DNA of 64,000 nucleotides from NCBI RefSeq assembly GCF_030505395.1, contig NZ_CP130044.1, positions 226,001 through 290,000 of the forward strand, read 5' to 3'. The notes beneath the pieces are model-generated. The model ran no database searches. It had not been told where the DNA came from and worked only from the letters and a program-made list of their open reading frames with translations. The translations under genes and the position numbers were made by a program. Of this stretch, positions 9,292 through 18,010 are shown in pieces (the first letter of the stretch is position 1; each line of letters begins with the position of its first letter). The DNA comes from Asticcacaulis sp. ZE23SCel15 (GTDB lineage: Bacteria > Pseudomonadota > Alphaproteobacteria > Caulobacterales > Caulobacteraceae).

Positions 9292-10236
9292 TCAGCCCTT
9301 ACGGATGGCCCAGCGATGCGGGCCGTTTGTGGTAACCTCAAGGCCCAGAACGGTTTCAAGTGCGGCCGGAAAATCTTCGACCCCATCATAACGGAATGAG
9401 CCCGATAACCGCAGCCCCGCCAGTTGCGCATCCTCAATCACAAACTGATCAGACGAATAGCGGTTAAAGTCAGCCACCACTTCGGACAGAGGTTGATCAC
9501 GGAATACTAATCGGCCATGCCGCCATTCGGTTTGTGTGCGGACATCCGTGGCCCCGACCCGTGATGTTGCGGACCCGGCATTGGCCAGTGTCTGCCCCGA
9601 CCATAGCTTGCGCACCTTACCGTCCGATGACCTAACCGTGGCCCCACCGTCGGCAATGATCACATCGGCACGGCCCGCGGTCAGGGTCACCTGAAACTGG
9701 CAGCCTGAGCCTTCAACCGTGCAGTTTCCGGCCGTCACCGACAAGGGCCCGCCTTTGCGCACCGCTGTGATGAACGCCTGACCCGCCAAGAGGTTGATCT
9801 CACCCTTGCCGCCTGTGAACATGACCCGCGCTTCACTCAAAGGGGCCAGCGTCAGTTCAGACCCGTCCGGCAGTTGGGTGGTCAGTCTCTCGCCTGCCGC
9901 CGTGACATAGGCCGCCTGTGCGCCGCCGGGTGTCAGGGCAGTCCAGCCCGCGCCCAGCACAAGGGCGGCAGCCATACCACCGCCGGCCATTTTAAACAGA
10001 CCGCGCCGCCCCATTGGCGACACCTCCCGCAGAGCCCGCGCCCGCAGAGCCTGAATTTCTGGTGACTGCGACAGCGCTGATAGCTGCGCCCAGCGAGCCT
10101 CGCATTGACGCAACTGAGCCTCATGGTCGGGGTCTTTCGCCAGCCATGCGCGCAGATCGGCCTCGTCCTGCGGGGAAACCGGATGGCCTGAATGCAGGCG
10201 GACGAACCATTCGTCAGCGGTTTTAGGTATATCCAT
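9292..10236 (-). CDS. FecR-family anti-sigma / sigma regulator
   Basis: A 314-residue inner-membrane protein. The cytoplasmic N-terminus (TADEWFVRLHSGHPVSPQDEADLRAWLAKDPDHEAQL) is the DUF4880-type sigma-binding part. The membrane helix is near residues 80-100 (GRRGLFKMAGGGMAAALVLGAGW). The FecR domain follows (YVTAAGERLTTQLPDGSELTLAPLSEARV), and the C-terminal DUF4974-like region is LVFRDQPLSEVVADFNRYS. The twin GRRGLF before the helix looks Tat-like, as in many FecR proteins. It starts 12 bases after the sigma gene, with AGGG before the ATG, and is transcribed with it. It would relay occupancy of the receptor encoded next. Confidence 0.9.
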   Translation of the reverse strand: MDIPKTADEWFVRLHSGHPVSPQDEADLRAWLAKDPDHEAQLRQCEARWAQLSALSQSPEIQALRARALREVSPMGRRGLFKMAGGGMAAALVLGAGWTALTPGGAQAAYVTAAGERLTTQLPDGSELTLAPLSEARVMFTGGKGEINLLAGQAFITAVRKGGPLSVTAGNCTVEGSGCQFQVTLTAGRADVIIADGGATVRSSDGKVRKLWSGQTLANAGSATSRVGATDVRTQTEWRHGRLVFRDQPLSEVVADFNRYSSDQFVIEDAQLAGLRLSGSFRYDGVEDFPAALETVLGLEVTTNGPHRWAIRKG

Positions 10237-10248
10237 AACGCCCTGTGA

Positions 10249-10770
10249 TTAGTCGATTTGCTTGAGGGCGTCCATCGCCCTGACCATGTGTTTTTCGACG
10301 GCGCTGATCGATATCCCAAGCCGCTTAGCGATCTGAGCATAGCTCATATCCTCAAACCGGCGCAGGATAACTATGGTTTGCGCGCGGGCGGGCAAGGTAT
10401 CCAGGGCCGCCAGCATCCGGTTCAGGCGTTGCCGCGCCTCAAGGCTTTGCTCGGCTGATGGCGCATCCGTTGCGATGTCGAGATCGCTGACATCATCGTG
10501 GCGATCCTTAGATCGCGCCGTATCGCGCCGCACCTTATCGCGGATCAGGTTCGAGGCAGTTTCAAACACATAACCGTCGAGATTTTGCAGGCTGAACAGA
10601 TCCTTGCGGCGCAGCAGGCGCAAAAACAACTCCTGCACCAGTTCTTCGGCATCGGCCTGCGAGCCTGTGCGGCGCATAAAAAACTGCATCAGCGGTGTGC
10701 GCAGACGGCGGGACAAAGCATCAAAGCTGCCGCCTCTGTAAGCCATCGTCATTGCACAGGTATCCGCCAT
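10249..10770 (-). CDS. FecI-type ECF sigma factor
   Basis: A 173-residue ECF sigma factor. Region 2 (LSRRLRTPLMQFFMRRTGSQADAEELVQELFLRLLRRKDLF...YVFETASNLIRDKVRR) and region 4 (LPARAQTIVILRRFEDMSYAQIAKRLGISISAVEKHMVRAMDAL) are both complete; the VEKHM helix-turn-helix end is characteristic of FecI-like factors. The ATG at 10770 was kept; an ATG at 10752 is an alternative. It heads the sigma-FecR-receptor-phoD series. The upstream region shares CTGTCACAAA with the promoter of the other sigma gene of this region. Confidence 0.92.
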   Translation of the reverse strand: MADTCAMTMAYRGGSFDALSRRLRTPLMQFFMRRTGSQADAEELVQELFLRLLRRKDLFSLQNLDGYVFETASNLIRDKVRRDTARSKDRHDDVSDLDIATDAPSAEQSLEARQRLNRMLAALDTLPARAQTIVILRRFEDMSYAQIAKRLGISISAVEKHMVRAMDALKQID

Positions 10771-10792
10771 GGGGCGGCCTTAACAGACCTTT

Positions 10793-10810
10793 GTGACAGT
10801 TCTGCGTGGG
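10793..10810 (-). promoter_or_regulatory. CTGTCACAAA element upstream of second sigma gene
   Basis: The minus strand reads CTGTCACAAAGG about 23 bases before the sigma start, nearly identical to CTGTCACAAAAGG before the sigma gene at 5118. The half-site matches the Pho-box core, but the second half is poor (about 10 of 18 over the full box), so this is a weaker candidate. Confidence 0.3.
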
Positions 10811-10814
10811 GTGC

Positions 10815-11822
10815 CTAATCCACGCCGTTCAGGAATGCCGCCAGATTATGCGGCAGGGCGTCACAAATATAGCCGCCTTCCTGAATGATCGCCATCGGCA
10901 GGGCGGCTGAGGCTATTAATGCGCCTGCCCGTTCAAAGCCGTTGGTGGTCACTTTCAGCACGCCTATCGGGTCGTGCTCCGAAGCATCCAGCCCCAGCGA
11001 CACCACAAGCGCCGTGGCGCCGTAGGCGCTGATCGCCTCAAGACCCTTCGCAATCGCCGCCAGCCACGGCTCATCACCCAGACCGTGCTCCAGCGCCAGA
11101 TTGATATTGAACCCCTCCCCCGCGTTGGTGCCGGTTTCATTGGCATAGCCGGAATAGAACGGAAAATAGGCAGAGGTCTCGGCATGAACGGAAACCGTCA
11201 GCACGTCATCGCGGCCATAAAATATGCCTTGGGTGCCGTTGCCGTGGTGGACATCGATATCGAGCACGGCGACCTTTGCGCCTGCATCCCGCAGTCTCTG
11301 AGCGGCGATGGCGGCATTATTCAGGTAACAAAAGCCACTGCCGTATCCCGCATAAGCATGGTGCCCCGGCGGGCGGCACAGGGCGTATGCCTTACCGGCT
11401 TTAAGTGCGTAATCGGCCGCATCAACTGCGGCATGGGCTGAGCCCGCAATGGCCGACCACGTATCGTCACGGATTGAGGTTGAGGTATCACCCAGATAAT
11501 AGCCCAACTGGCCCTGCAATCCGGTCGGGCGAGCGTTCATACCGACCCGCGGAAACTGGGTGGCGACCAACTGATCGGTGATGCCCGCCAGTTCCTGACG
11601 CCGGCCCCACGCCGTCATCAGGAACTCAACATAGTCAGGGCTATGCACGGCCTTGATCGGCTCTGTGCCATGATCATGGGCCTCTATGATCTCATGCCCG
11701 GCTAAAGCCGCCAGCAAAATGCGGTAGCGTTCGGACGTTTCGGGATGATCGCGCAAATTGCCATGCCGGAAAAAGCTGTGCGGGTTCTGGCCTGTACTTG
11801 CGGGCGAATGGATGCAGATCAT
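10815..11822 (-). CDS. Histone deacetylase / acetylpolyamine amidohydrolase family enzyme
   Basis: A 335-residue zinc amidohydrolase of the arginase-deacetylase fold, cytoplasmic (no signal peptide). RPPGHH lies at residues 150-155, GFCYLNNAAIAA at 163-174 and LDIDVHHGNGTQG at 187-199, the last carrying the zinc ligands Asp190 and His192. A further Asp lies in SLGLDASEHDPIG, with EGGY near the C-terminus. Full family length. In bacteria such enzymes deacetylate acetylpolyamines or other acylated amines; the substrate here cannot be read. It begins 44 bases upstream of the sigma gene at 10770 on the same strand, but the sigma gene has its own promoter-like element, so they may be separate units. 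Confidence 0.88.
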   Translation of the reverse strand: MICIHSPASTGQNPHSFFRHGNLRDHPETSERYRILLAALAGHEIIEAHDHGTEPIKAVHSPDYVEFLMTAWGRRQELAGITDQLVATQFPRVGMNARPTGLQGQLGYYLGDTSTSIRDDTWSAIAGSAHAAVDAADYALKAGKAYALCRPPGHHAYAGYGSGFCYLNNAAIAAQRLRDAGAKVAVLDIDVHHGNGTQGIFYGRDDVLTVSVHAETSAYFPFYSGYANETGTNAGEGFNINLALEHGLGDEPWLAAIAKGLEAISAYGATALVVSLGLDASEHDPIGVLKVTTNGFERAGALIASAALPMAIIQEGGYICDALPHNLAAFLNGVD

Positions 11823-11949
11823 GACTAAACCCTGAAATTAAAGCGCCTGATATTAGTAACGCGCCTTTTTGCCACAGAAAACCACGACCTTATGCGGTGG
11901 CCCGTTTGCGTTAATAATTGGCCCCACATGCTGTGTCAGGTTCATAGGG

Positions 11950-11967
11950 CCGTCATACAGTCGTCAC
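11950..11967 (+). promoter_or_regulatory. Pho-box-like site upstream of TonB receptor operon
   Basis: CCGTCATACAGTCGTCAC matches the E. coli Pho-box consensus at 13 of 18 positions by hand alignment. CATAAG, a possible -10 element, lies seven bases downstream (11975-11980), and the receptor start is about 95 bases on. Only a computed matrix score or PhoB footprint would settle it. Confidence 0.35.
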
Positions 11968-12063
11968 ACACGCTCATAAGACGCGCTCGCATTTGCGGAG
12001 AGTTCTAGGGCGGTATCTACCGGCGGGCCACCCCCGACGGCGTTTCATGTTAGGGGATTAATC

Positions 12064-14295
12064 ATGAAAAAACTGAGTGACTTAAAAACATATCTGCTCG
12101 CCGGCGCGTCTTTGGCTACCGCCACGTTCACCTTGCCCGTCGCCGCGATGGCACAAGAGACCACCGCTGAAGAAACCGTCGAAGTCATCGTCACCGCCTC
12201 CAAGCGCTCCGAGCGCGTGCGGGCCGTGTCAGGTTCGGTCAGCGCGGTAGGCTCCGATGAACTGAAGGCCCTCGGCGCCCAGAGCCTTGAAGACTATATC
12301 GGCCGCGTGCCAGGCGTGACGTTTAACAAATACCTGCCGGGCGTCTCCCACGTTACCCTGCGCGGCATTGCCACCACCTCCGGCAACGCCCAGGGGCAAG
12401 GCACCACCGGTTATTTCCTGAATGACGTGCCGCTGACTGAGCCCGGCTGGACCATCGCCGTGCCCGATATCGACACCTTTGATGTCAACCGCGTCGAAGT
12501 GCTGCGCGGCCCGCAAGGCTCTCTGTTCGGGGCGGCCTCCTTGGGCGGTGCCGTCAACTATATCGTCAATACCGCCAACACCAGCGGCTATGACGCGGCC
12601 ATTGAGGCGACCCTGTCGCAGACCGAAAACGCCGAGTTGAGCCCCGGCCTGAAGGCCATGACCAATATCCCGATCATCGACGATAAGCTGGCGATCCGCA
12701 TCGTCGGCAATTACGATAAGCAATCGGGCTACCTCGACAATATTGGTCTGGGCAAGGACGGTTCCAACGACATCACGACGTCTGGCGGGCGGGTGTCGCT
12801 GACCTTTACGCCGACCGCTGACACCACCGTCACCTGGCTCAGCCTGTTTCAGACCATTGATGCTGAGGATTCGTCCTATCAGATCCCCGCTCTGGGCGAT
12901 CTTAAGCGCTCCACCGCCATTGATGAGCCGGTCAATACCGACATTCAGATCCACAGCCTTCGCGTTGATCATGATCTGGGCTGGGCGACCTTCACGGGTC
13001 TGGCGTCCTACCAGAAAAAAGCACAAGACTGGCAGTTCGATTTCGACGGCCTGCGCGCGATTTACAATGCTGATCTGGGCCTCAACCTGACCAATCCGCT
13101 CTATATCCAAAGCGGTGGCCGCAGTGAGGGCCGCTCGATTGAAACCCGTCTGGCCTCCGCGCCCAGCGATACCTTTGAATGGCTGATCGGGGCCAGCTAT
13201 TTCCGTTCGGACAAAGACCTTTATGAGCAACTGGGCTCGGTTGGTGCGGCTGCGCAGTTTGACGCCTCCCCGCTGTTCGGGCCGGGGTCCGGGGCGGTGA
13301 TCGCGCCTAATGACGACATCTTCAACGCTTTCTATAGTCGCGTCGAAGGCTCTGAAACCGCCCTGTTCGGGGAAGCCAACTATTACTTTGCTCCCAAATG
13401 GAAGCTGACCTTCGGTGGACGTCTGTTTAAGACGACCGTCTCCGATACGCCGACTTCGGCCGGTTTCGGTGTTTATGGCGCGCCCGCATCAACGCCAGTG
13501 ACCTCAAAAACCACCGAAGAAGGCTTCTCGCCCAAGGCGTCTCTGACCTATAAGCCGTCTGACGATCTGATGGTTTACGGTCTGGTCTCTAAGGGTTTCC
13601 GGTTTGGCACGCCCAATACCGCAGGCTTAAGCGCCTTCCCGATCCCGTCGGGTTCGACTTCCGATGAACTGGTCAATTATGAACTGGGTATGCGCACGAA
13701 CTGGCTGGGTAATAAGCTGCTGGTTGATGCGACCCTGTTTTATGTCGATTGGCAGGACATTCAGCTTCGCCTGCAAACCCCGGACTTCTTCAACTATGCG
13801 GCCAATGGCGGTTCGGCCAAGTCGCAAGGGGTGGAAACCTCAATCACCTTCCGGCCGACCGACAACCTAGATCTGTCGACGGCCATCACCTACACCGATG
13901 CCGTCTTGACCGAAGACCTGTTCATCCTGTGGTCAGGTACGGCGCCCAAGGGCTCGCGTCTGGCCGGGTCGTCGGAATGGACGGTTGCCAACACCGCCAC
14001 CTATCGTTTTGGCGGCAGCTATAATCCGGTGCTGATGCTGACCCATCAGTTTGTGTCCGAAGGCTATAGCGACATGAACTCCTCCATTCCGGGGGCGACA
14101 CCGAACCTTCAGGGCGATTATAACCTGATCAATGCCCGTCTGCGGGCGACCCTAGGTAAGACCACGGTTGCGGTCTTTGCCAACAATATCTCGGATGAAC
14201 GCGGGGTGACCCGTACCGTGGCCGAAATCAACGGCATCGGCGAAGGTATCGTGCGTCCGCGCACGGTTGGCGTCTCGCTGTCGTGGGCGTACTGA
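12064..14295 (+). CDS. TonB-dependent receptor (no STN domain)
   Basis: An outer-membrane transporter of 743 residues. Signal peptide (MKKLSDLKTYLLAGASLATATF, cut near AMAQE), TonB box region VEVIVTASKRSE, plug with LEDYIGRVPGVTF and VEVLRGPQGSLFGAASLGGAVNYI, then a barrel ending VGVSLSWAY. There is no STN domain and no sigma/FecR pair, so it is not a self-signalling receptor. GGGG lies before the ATG. It is followed after 32 bases by a peptidase and then a PaiB-like gene on the same strand, which suggests a peptide- or amide-type ligand taken up and cleaved by the peptidase; this is inference from context. Confidence 0.92.
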   Translation: MKKLSDLKTYLLAGASLATATFTLPVAAMAQETTAEETVEVIVTASKRSERVRAVSGSVSAVGSDELKALGAQSLEDYIGRVPGVTFNKYLPGVSHVTLRGIATTSGNAQGQGTTGYFLNDVPLTEPGWTIAVPDIDTFDVNRVEVLRGPQGSLFGAASLGGAVNYIVNTANTSGYDAAIEATLSQTENAELSPGLKAMTNIPIIDDKLAIRIVGNYDKQSGYLDNIGLGKDGSNDITTSGGRVSLTFTPTADTTVTWLSLFQTIDAEDSSYQIPALGDLKRSTAIDEPVNTDIQIHSLRVDHDLGWATFTGLASYQKKAQDWQFDFDGLRAIYNADLGLNLTNPLYIQSGGRSEGRSIETRLASAPSDTFEWLIGASYFRSDKDLYEQLGSVGAAAQFDASPLFGPGSGAVIAPNDDIFNAFYSRVEGSETALFGEANYYFAPKWKLTFGGRLFKTTVSDTPTSAGFGVYGAPASTPVTSKTTEEGFSPKASLTYKPSDDLMVYGLVSKGFRFGTPNTAGLSAFPIPSGSTSDELVNYELGMRTNWLGNKLLVDATLFYVDWQDIQLRLQTPDFFNYAANGGSAKSQGVETSITFRPTDNLDLSTAITYTDAVLTEDLFILWSGTAPKGSRLAGSSEWTVANTATYRFGGSYNPVLMLTHQFVSEGYSDMNSSIPGATPNLQGDYNLINARLRATLGKTTVAVFANNISDERGVTRTVAEINGIGEGIVRPRTVGVSLSWAY

Positions 14296-14327
14296 TTTAG
14301 TTAGATAGCGTAACAAGGATAACCGAC

Positions 14328-16487
14328 ATGAACCGGCGACAGTTTTTAGTATCGGCGTCTGCTGCCGCGTTCATGTCAGCTCCTTTAGGGGCTTGGTCTC
14401 AAGCGGGGACATTAACCCCACCTATGCCCGCGATACGACCCAAACGGATCGAGCAGCTTGGGCGGGTGCGTATCGATAACTACGCCTGGCTGCGCGATCC
14501 AAACTACAGCGCCTTTCTGAAAGGCGAGCGCCCGCTTGATCCGGATATCGAAGCCCATCTGAACGCCGAAAATGCCTATACCGATCAGGTACTGGCCCCG
14601 ACCACGGCCCTCAAGGATGCTTATAAGGCCGCCATGCTGGCCATGACGGCCGCGTCTGACCCGGTGCCGTCAGCGCCCAAAGGCGGATTTATCTACTACA
14701 CCTACGTCCGCCCCGGCGAAGATCATCTGGTCCACGCCCGCAAACCCGCAGGCGGCGGCGATGAACAAATCCTGCTTGATGAGCAGGCGCGGTCACGCGG
14801 CCAAAGCTATTACCGCGTCATCGAGGCTCAAATCTCACCGGACCATAGCCTGTTTGTGTGGGCCGAAGACCTGAAAGGTTCCGACCGGCACCGCATCTGT
14901 GTCCATGACCTGAAAACCGGTGACATCCGGTCGTGGGAAGACGGCTATGGCTGGTCGGGCCTCACAGTATCGGCGGACTCGCAGTGGATTTTCTGGATCT
15001 GGCGCGATCCATATGGCCGCCCCGCCAAGGTCTACCGCGTCAATGCCCGCAGATGGGTTGAGAAAACCCCGGTTGCGCAAACCCTGATCTATGAAGAAAA
15101 AGACCCCGCCTTGTTTGTGTCGGTCGGGCGGATGGCGTCGGATGCCTATAACTACATTCACATTTCCGGCCCCGATGTCGATGAATGGCGGCTGATACCC
15201 GCAGATGCGCCGACCGCCACGCCGCAACTGATGCAGCCGCGCAACGCAGGCCTGCACTACGAAGTCTGCGACTGGAACGGTAGGCTCGTCATCACAACGG
15301 ATGCCGACGGTGCGGTCGATGGCAAGCTGATGACCGCCCTGCCCGGTCAGTCGGCCAGTGATTGGCAAGCCTTCAGGGCTTACGCCGCGGGCACCCATAT
15401 CCTCAGCGTTACGCCGTTTAAGGATCATCTGGTTATCCGTCAGCGCCGCGACGGCAAGCTTGAGATCGTGGTCATCGCCAAAGATGGTCAAACCGCGCAG
15501 GTCGCCTTTGATGAACCGGCCTATGATGTCACCGTGGCCGAGGGTCAGGTATTTGACGGCCACACCTTGCGCCTGATCTATCAGTCGCCGCGCACGCCGC
15601 CGCAGCATATAGATTATGATATGATAACCAACACCCAGACCGTAGTGGCGCGCCAGACCATCGCCAATTTCGAGCCCGCCAACTATGAAGTGCGCCGCCT
15701 GATGGCGCCCGCGCCTGACGGCGAGTTGGTGCCTCTGACCGTGCTGATGCGGGCAGGCACCAAGCTGAACGGTCAGTCGCCGCTGCTGATCTATGGTTAC
15801 GGCGCTTACGGTTTGTCGTCGGAGGCCGAGTTTTCCATCCCCGCCCTGGCCTTGGTCAATCAGGGCTTTATCTATGCCATCGCCCATGTGCGCGGCGGCT
15901 CGGAAAAAGGCCGCAACTGGTTCCTGAACGGACGGCGCTTTAAAAAGGCCAACAGCTTTACCGATTTCAATGCCTGCGCCGAGTATCTGATCAAGGAAAA
16001 ATATACCCGCAAAGGCAAAATCGTCGCCTACGGCCTGTCGGCGGGCGGGCTGCTGGTCGGCGGTGCCATGAACCTGCGCCCAGACCTCTATGCCGGGGTG
16101 ATCGCGCAGGTGCCGTTCGTTGACATGCTCAACACCATGTCCGACGACACCCACCCGCTGGTGCCCGCCTTCCGGCCGGACTGGGGTGATCCGTTGGCTG
16201 ATCCGGTCGCCTACGACTATATCGCCGCGATCTCGCCCTATGAGAACGTCCGCAAAGCCGCCTATCCGATGGTGCTGGCCACGGCCGGGGTGCGTGATGA
16301 CCGCGTCAGCTATTGGGAAGCCGCCAAGTGGGTCGCCAATCTGCGCGTCCATACGACATCAGGTAAGCCCATCCTGTTCAGGATCAATATGACCGCCGGT
16401 CACCAGAGCGCGTCGGGCCTGTCGGATGTCTATGCCCAGATGGCGACCTTCTGGGCCTTTGCGCAACTGAGTGTATATGACGCATGA
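14328..16487 (+). CDS. Prolyl oligopeptidase family (S9A), oligopeptidase B-like, exported
   Basis: A 719-residue serine peptidase. The N-terminus MNRRQFLVSASAAAFMSAPLG is a Tat-like signal peptide, so the enzyme acts in the periplasm, unlike cytoplasmic E. coli PtrB. A beta-propeller domain fills about residues 75-440 and the alpha/beta-hydrolase domain the remainder. The catalytic triad can be located: Ser571 in YGLSAGGLLVGGAM, Asp657 in GVRDDRVSYWEAAKW, His692 in TAGHQSASG. The AHVRGG and NRPDLY-like stretches match oligopeptidase B. AAGGA precedes the ATG. It sits between a TonB receptor and a PaiB-like gene, overlapping the latter by four bases (ATGA). Likely role: cleaving imported oligopeptides after basic residues, or after proline. 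Confidence 0.9.
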   Translation: MNRRQFLVSASAAAFMSAPLGAWSQAGTLTPPMPAIRPKRIEQLGRVRIDNYAWLRDPNYSAFLKGERPLDPDIEAHLNAENAYTDQVLAPTTALKDAYKAAMLAMTAASDPVPSAPKGGFIYYTYVRPGEDHLVHARKPAGGGDEQILLDEQARSRGQSYYRVIEAQISPDHSLFVWAEDLKGSDRHRICVHDLKTGDIRSWEDGYGWSGLTVSADSQWIFWIWRDPYGRPAKVYRVNARRWVEKTPVAQTLIYEEKDPALFVSVGRMASDAYNYIHISGPDVDEWRLIPADAPTATPQLMQPRNAGLHYEVCDWNGRLVITTDADGAVDGKLMTALPGQSASDWQAFRAYAAGTHILSVTPFKDHLVIRQRRDGKLEIVVIAKDGQTAQVAFDEPAYDVTVAEGQVFDGHTLRLIYQSPRTPPQHIDYDMITNTQTVVARQTIANFEPANYEVRRLMAPAPDGELVPLTVLMRAGTKLNGQSPLLIYGYGAYGLSSEAEFSIPALALVNQGFIYAIAHVRGGSEKGRNWFLNGRRFKKANSFTDFNACAEYLIKEKYTRKGKIVAYGLSAGGLLVGGAMNLRPDLYAGVIAQVPFVDMLNTMSDDTHPLVPAFRPDWGDPLADPVAYDYIAAISPYENVRKAAYPMVLATAGVRDDRVSYWEAAKWVANLRVHTTSGKPILFRINMTAGHQSASGLSDVYAQMATFWAFAQLSVYDA

Positions 16488-17110
16488 TGGACCCGAAACC
16501 GTCTAAATACGCGCCGCATGGCGATGCGGATATAGTCAGCCTGATCGAAGCCCACCCGTTCGCCTGGATCGTGTCATCCGGCGAAGGGTTCGGGGCCACG
16601 CCCCTGCCGCTACGTCCGCGTCTGGGTGCTGACGGCAGGCTGGTCGCCTTTGCTGGTCACTTTGCGCGCTCGAATGCACAGGTCGAACGGCTCAAAGCGC
16701 ACCCGCGCGTCCTGATCCTGTTTATGGGCCCGCACGCCTATGTGTCGCCGTCATGGATGGCCGACCGTACGCAGGCTCCGACCTGGAACTACATGTCGGC
16801 GGCATTTGAATGTGACCTGAGCTTTATTGAGGATGCCGAAGAGATCGAAGCCGATCTGAATGAGCTGATTGCCGCCATGGAAGCGGGTCGCCCCAATGGC
16901 TGGTCGATGGCCGAGATGGGCGAACGCGCTCACCGGCTGGCGCGCGGCATCATCGGCTTTCGCGCTGATATCGTAGCCTCTAACGCCGCCTTCAAGCTGG
17001 GGCAGGATGAGCGCGACGACGTTTTCACCGATATTCTGAATGGGCTAACACAGGAAGGAGAACACGACCTGACGCATCATATGCGCGTCTATAACCCCGA
17101 TCGCAGTTAA
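16484..17110 (+). CDS. PaiB-like FMN-binding protein
   Basis: A 208-residue protein of the PaiB / FMN-binding split-barrel family. Diagnostic stretches are YAPHGDADIVSLIEAHPFAWIVSS near the start, GHFARSNAQ at about residues 58-66, VLILFMGPHAYVSPSWMA, and the tail GIIGFRADI...AAFKLGQDE. In Bacillus, PaiB acts with the PaiA acetyltransferase in repression of protease and sporulation genes; other members are flavin-reductase-fold proteins of unclear role. The start overlaps the peptidase stop (ATGATG), so translation is coupled, and the 3' end overlaps the AraC gene on the opposite strand by four bases. A link with the peptidase is suggested by the shared operon. Confidence 0.85.
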   Translation: MMDPKPSKYAPHGDADIVSLIEAHPFAWIVSSGEGFGATPLPLRPRLGADGRLVAFAGHFARSNAQVERLKAHPRVLILFMGPHAYVSPSWMADRTQAPTWNYMSAAFECDLSFIEDAEEIEADLNELIAAMEAGRPNGWSMAEMGERAHRLARGIIGFRADIVASNAAFKLGQDERDDVFTDILNGLTQEGEHDLTHHMRVYNPDRS

Positions 17111-17916
17111 CTTCTCGGCTGTCCCTTGGGGTCGAAATACTGGCTGGGCGAAGCGCCGAACGCGCGCTGGAACATGGCGGTAAAGGCCGACGGGCTGTTG
17201 TAGCCGACATCATAGGCCACCGAGGTGACCGACTTACCTTGCGACAGCATGGAGATGGCTTCGGCCAATCTGACCTGCTGGCGCCACTCGGAAAAGCTGA
17301 CGCCGGTTTCACGGCGAAAGGCACGGGTAAAGGTACGGCGGCCCATGCAGGCGATATCGGCCCAGTGGTCAAGGTCATCTTCGCTTGACGGGTCATCCAT
17401 GATCGCCCGGCAGATGCGCACCAGACGCGGATCGGACGGCATAGGCACATTGAGCGCCGACACCGGATGCTCAACGGCTTCGGCAATCTCATCCAGGATC
17501 AGTTCCATGATCCGCGCGTCACGTCCGGTCAGGGCATATTCGATCGGCAGGTGGCTGGCTTCGATAATCAGTTCCCTGAGCAACGGGGAAATCTTCAGGC
17601 TCTGGCACCGGACCGGCAATCGCGGATCGGTTTCAGAGGCGACATAAAGGGTTTTTAAGGACACATGACCACGACAATGGGCTTCGTGACGCACACCCGC
17701 CGGCATCCACACCCCGCGCTGAGGCGGGATGGTGAAGCTGACCGCATCGGTGATGACCGTCATCACGCCTTCGGTGGCGTACAACAACTGGGCGCGTTCA
17801 TGGGCATGGGGCGGATCGACAAAGCCTGTCGGGTATTCATCGATCAGCACCGCAATCGGGCGATTGACGTGCTGATAATCTTCACCGTGAGTGCTGCGCG
17901 ATGTCTTAAGAACCAT
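17107..17916 (-). CDS. AraC-family transcriptional regulator
   Basis: About 269 residues. An N-terminal cupin sensor domain (PPHAHERAQLLYATEGVMTVITD...IPPQRGVWMPAGVRHEAHC) is joined to a C-terminal double helix-turn-helix (DDLDHWADIACMGRRTFTRAFRRETGVSFSEWRQQVRLAEAISMLSQGKSVTSVAYDVGYNSPSAFTAMFQRAFGASPSQYF-type pattern, second helix-turn-helix complete). The ATG at 17916 is used; a TTG at 17925 is the only upstream alternative. It is divergent from the alpha/beta hydrolase at 18011 (95 bases between starts) and convergent with paiB, so it most likely controls the hydrolase. This is one of the AraC group with a HHE-type cupin, often responding to small aromatic or acyl compounds. Confidence 0.9.
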   Translation of the reverse strand: MVLKTSRSTHGEDYQHVNRPIAVLIDEYPTGFVDPPHAHERAQLLYATEGVMTVITDAVSFTIPPQRGVWMPAGVRHEAHCRGHVSLKTLYVASETDPRLPVRCQSLKISPLLRELIIEASHLPIEYALTGRDARIMELILDEIAEAVEHPVSALNVPMPSDPRLVRICRAIMDDPSSEDDLDHWADIACMGRRTFTRAFRRETGVSFSEWRQQVRLAEAISMLSQGKSVTSVAYDVGYNSPSAFTAMFQRAFGASPSQYFDPKGQPRS

Positions 17917-18010
17917 ATGGCCCAAATTAGATGATTTTCGCGCTATTTTCTATAGCGTGCCAGACACAGTTGATTAGAAATATACCTTCAGTTCACGGAA
18001 AGCAGACACT

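Noticed and set aside
14835..16352. 505-codon open frame on the minus strand opposite the oligopeptidase gene
   Set aside because: Antisense of a gene with a complete catalytic triad; composition typical of a shadow frame.
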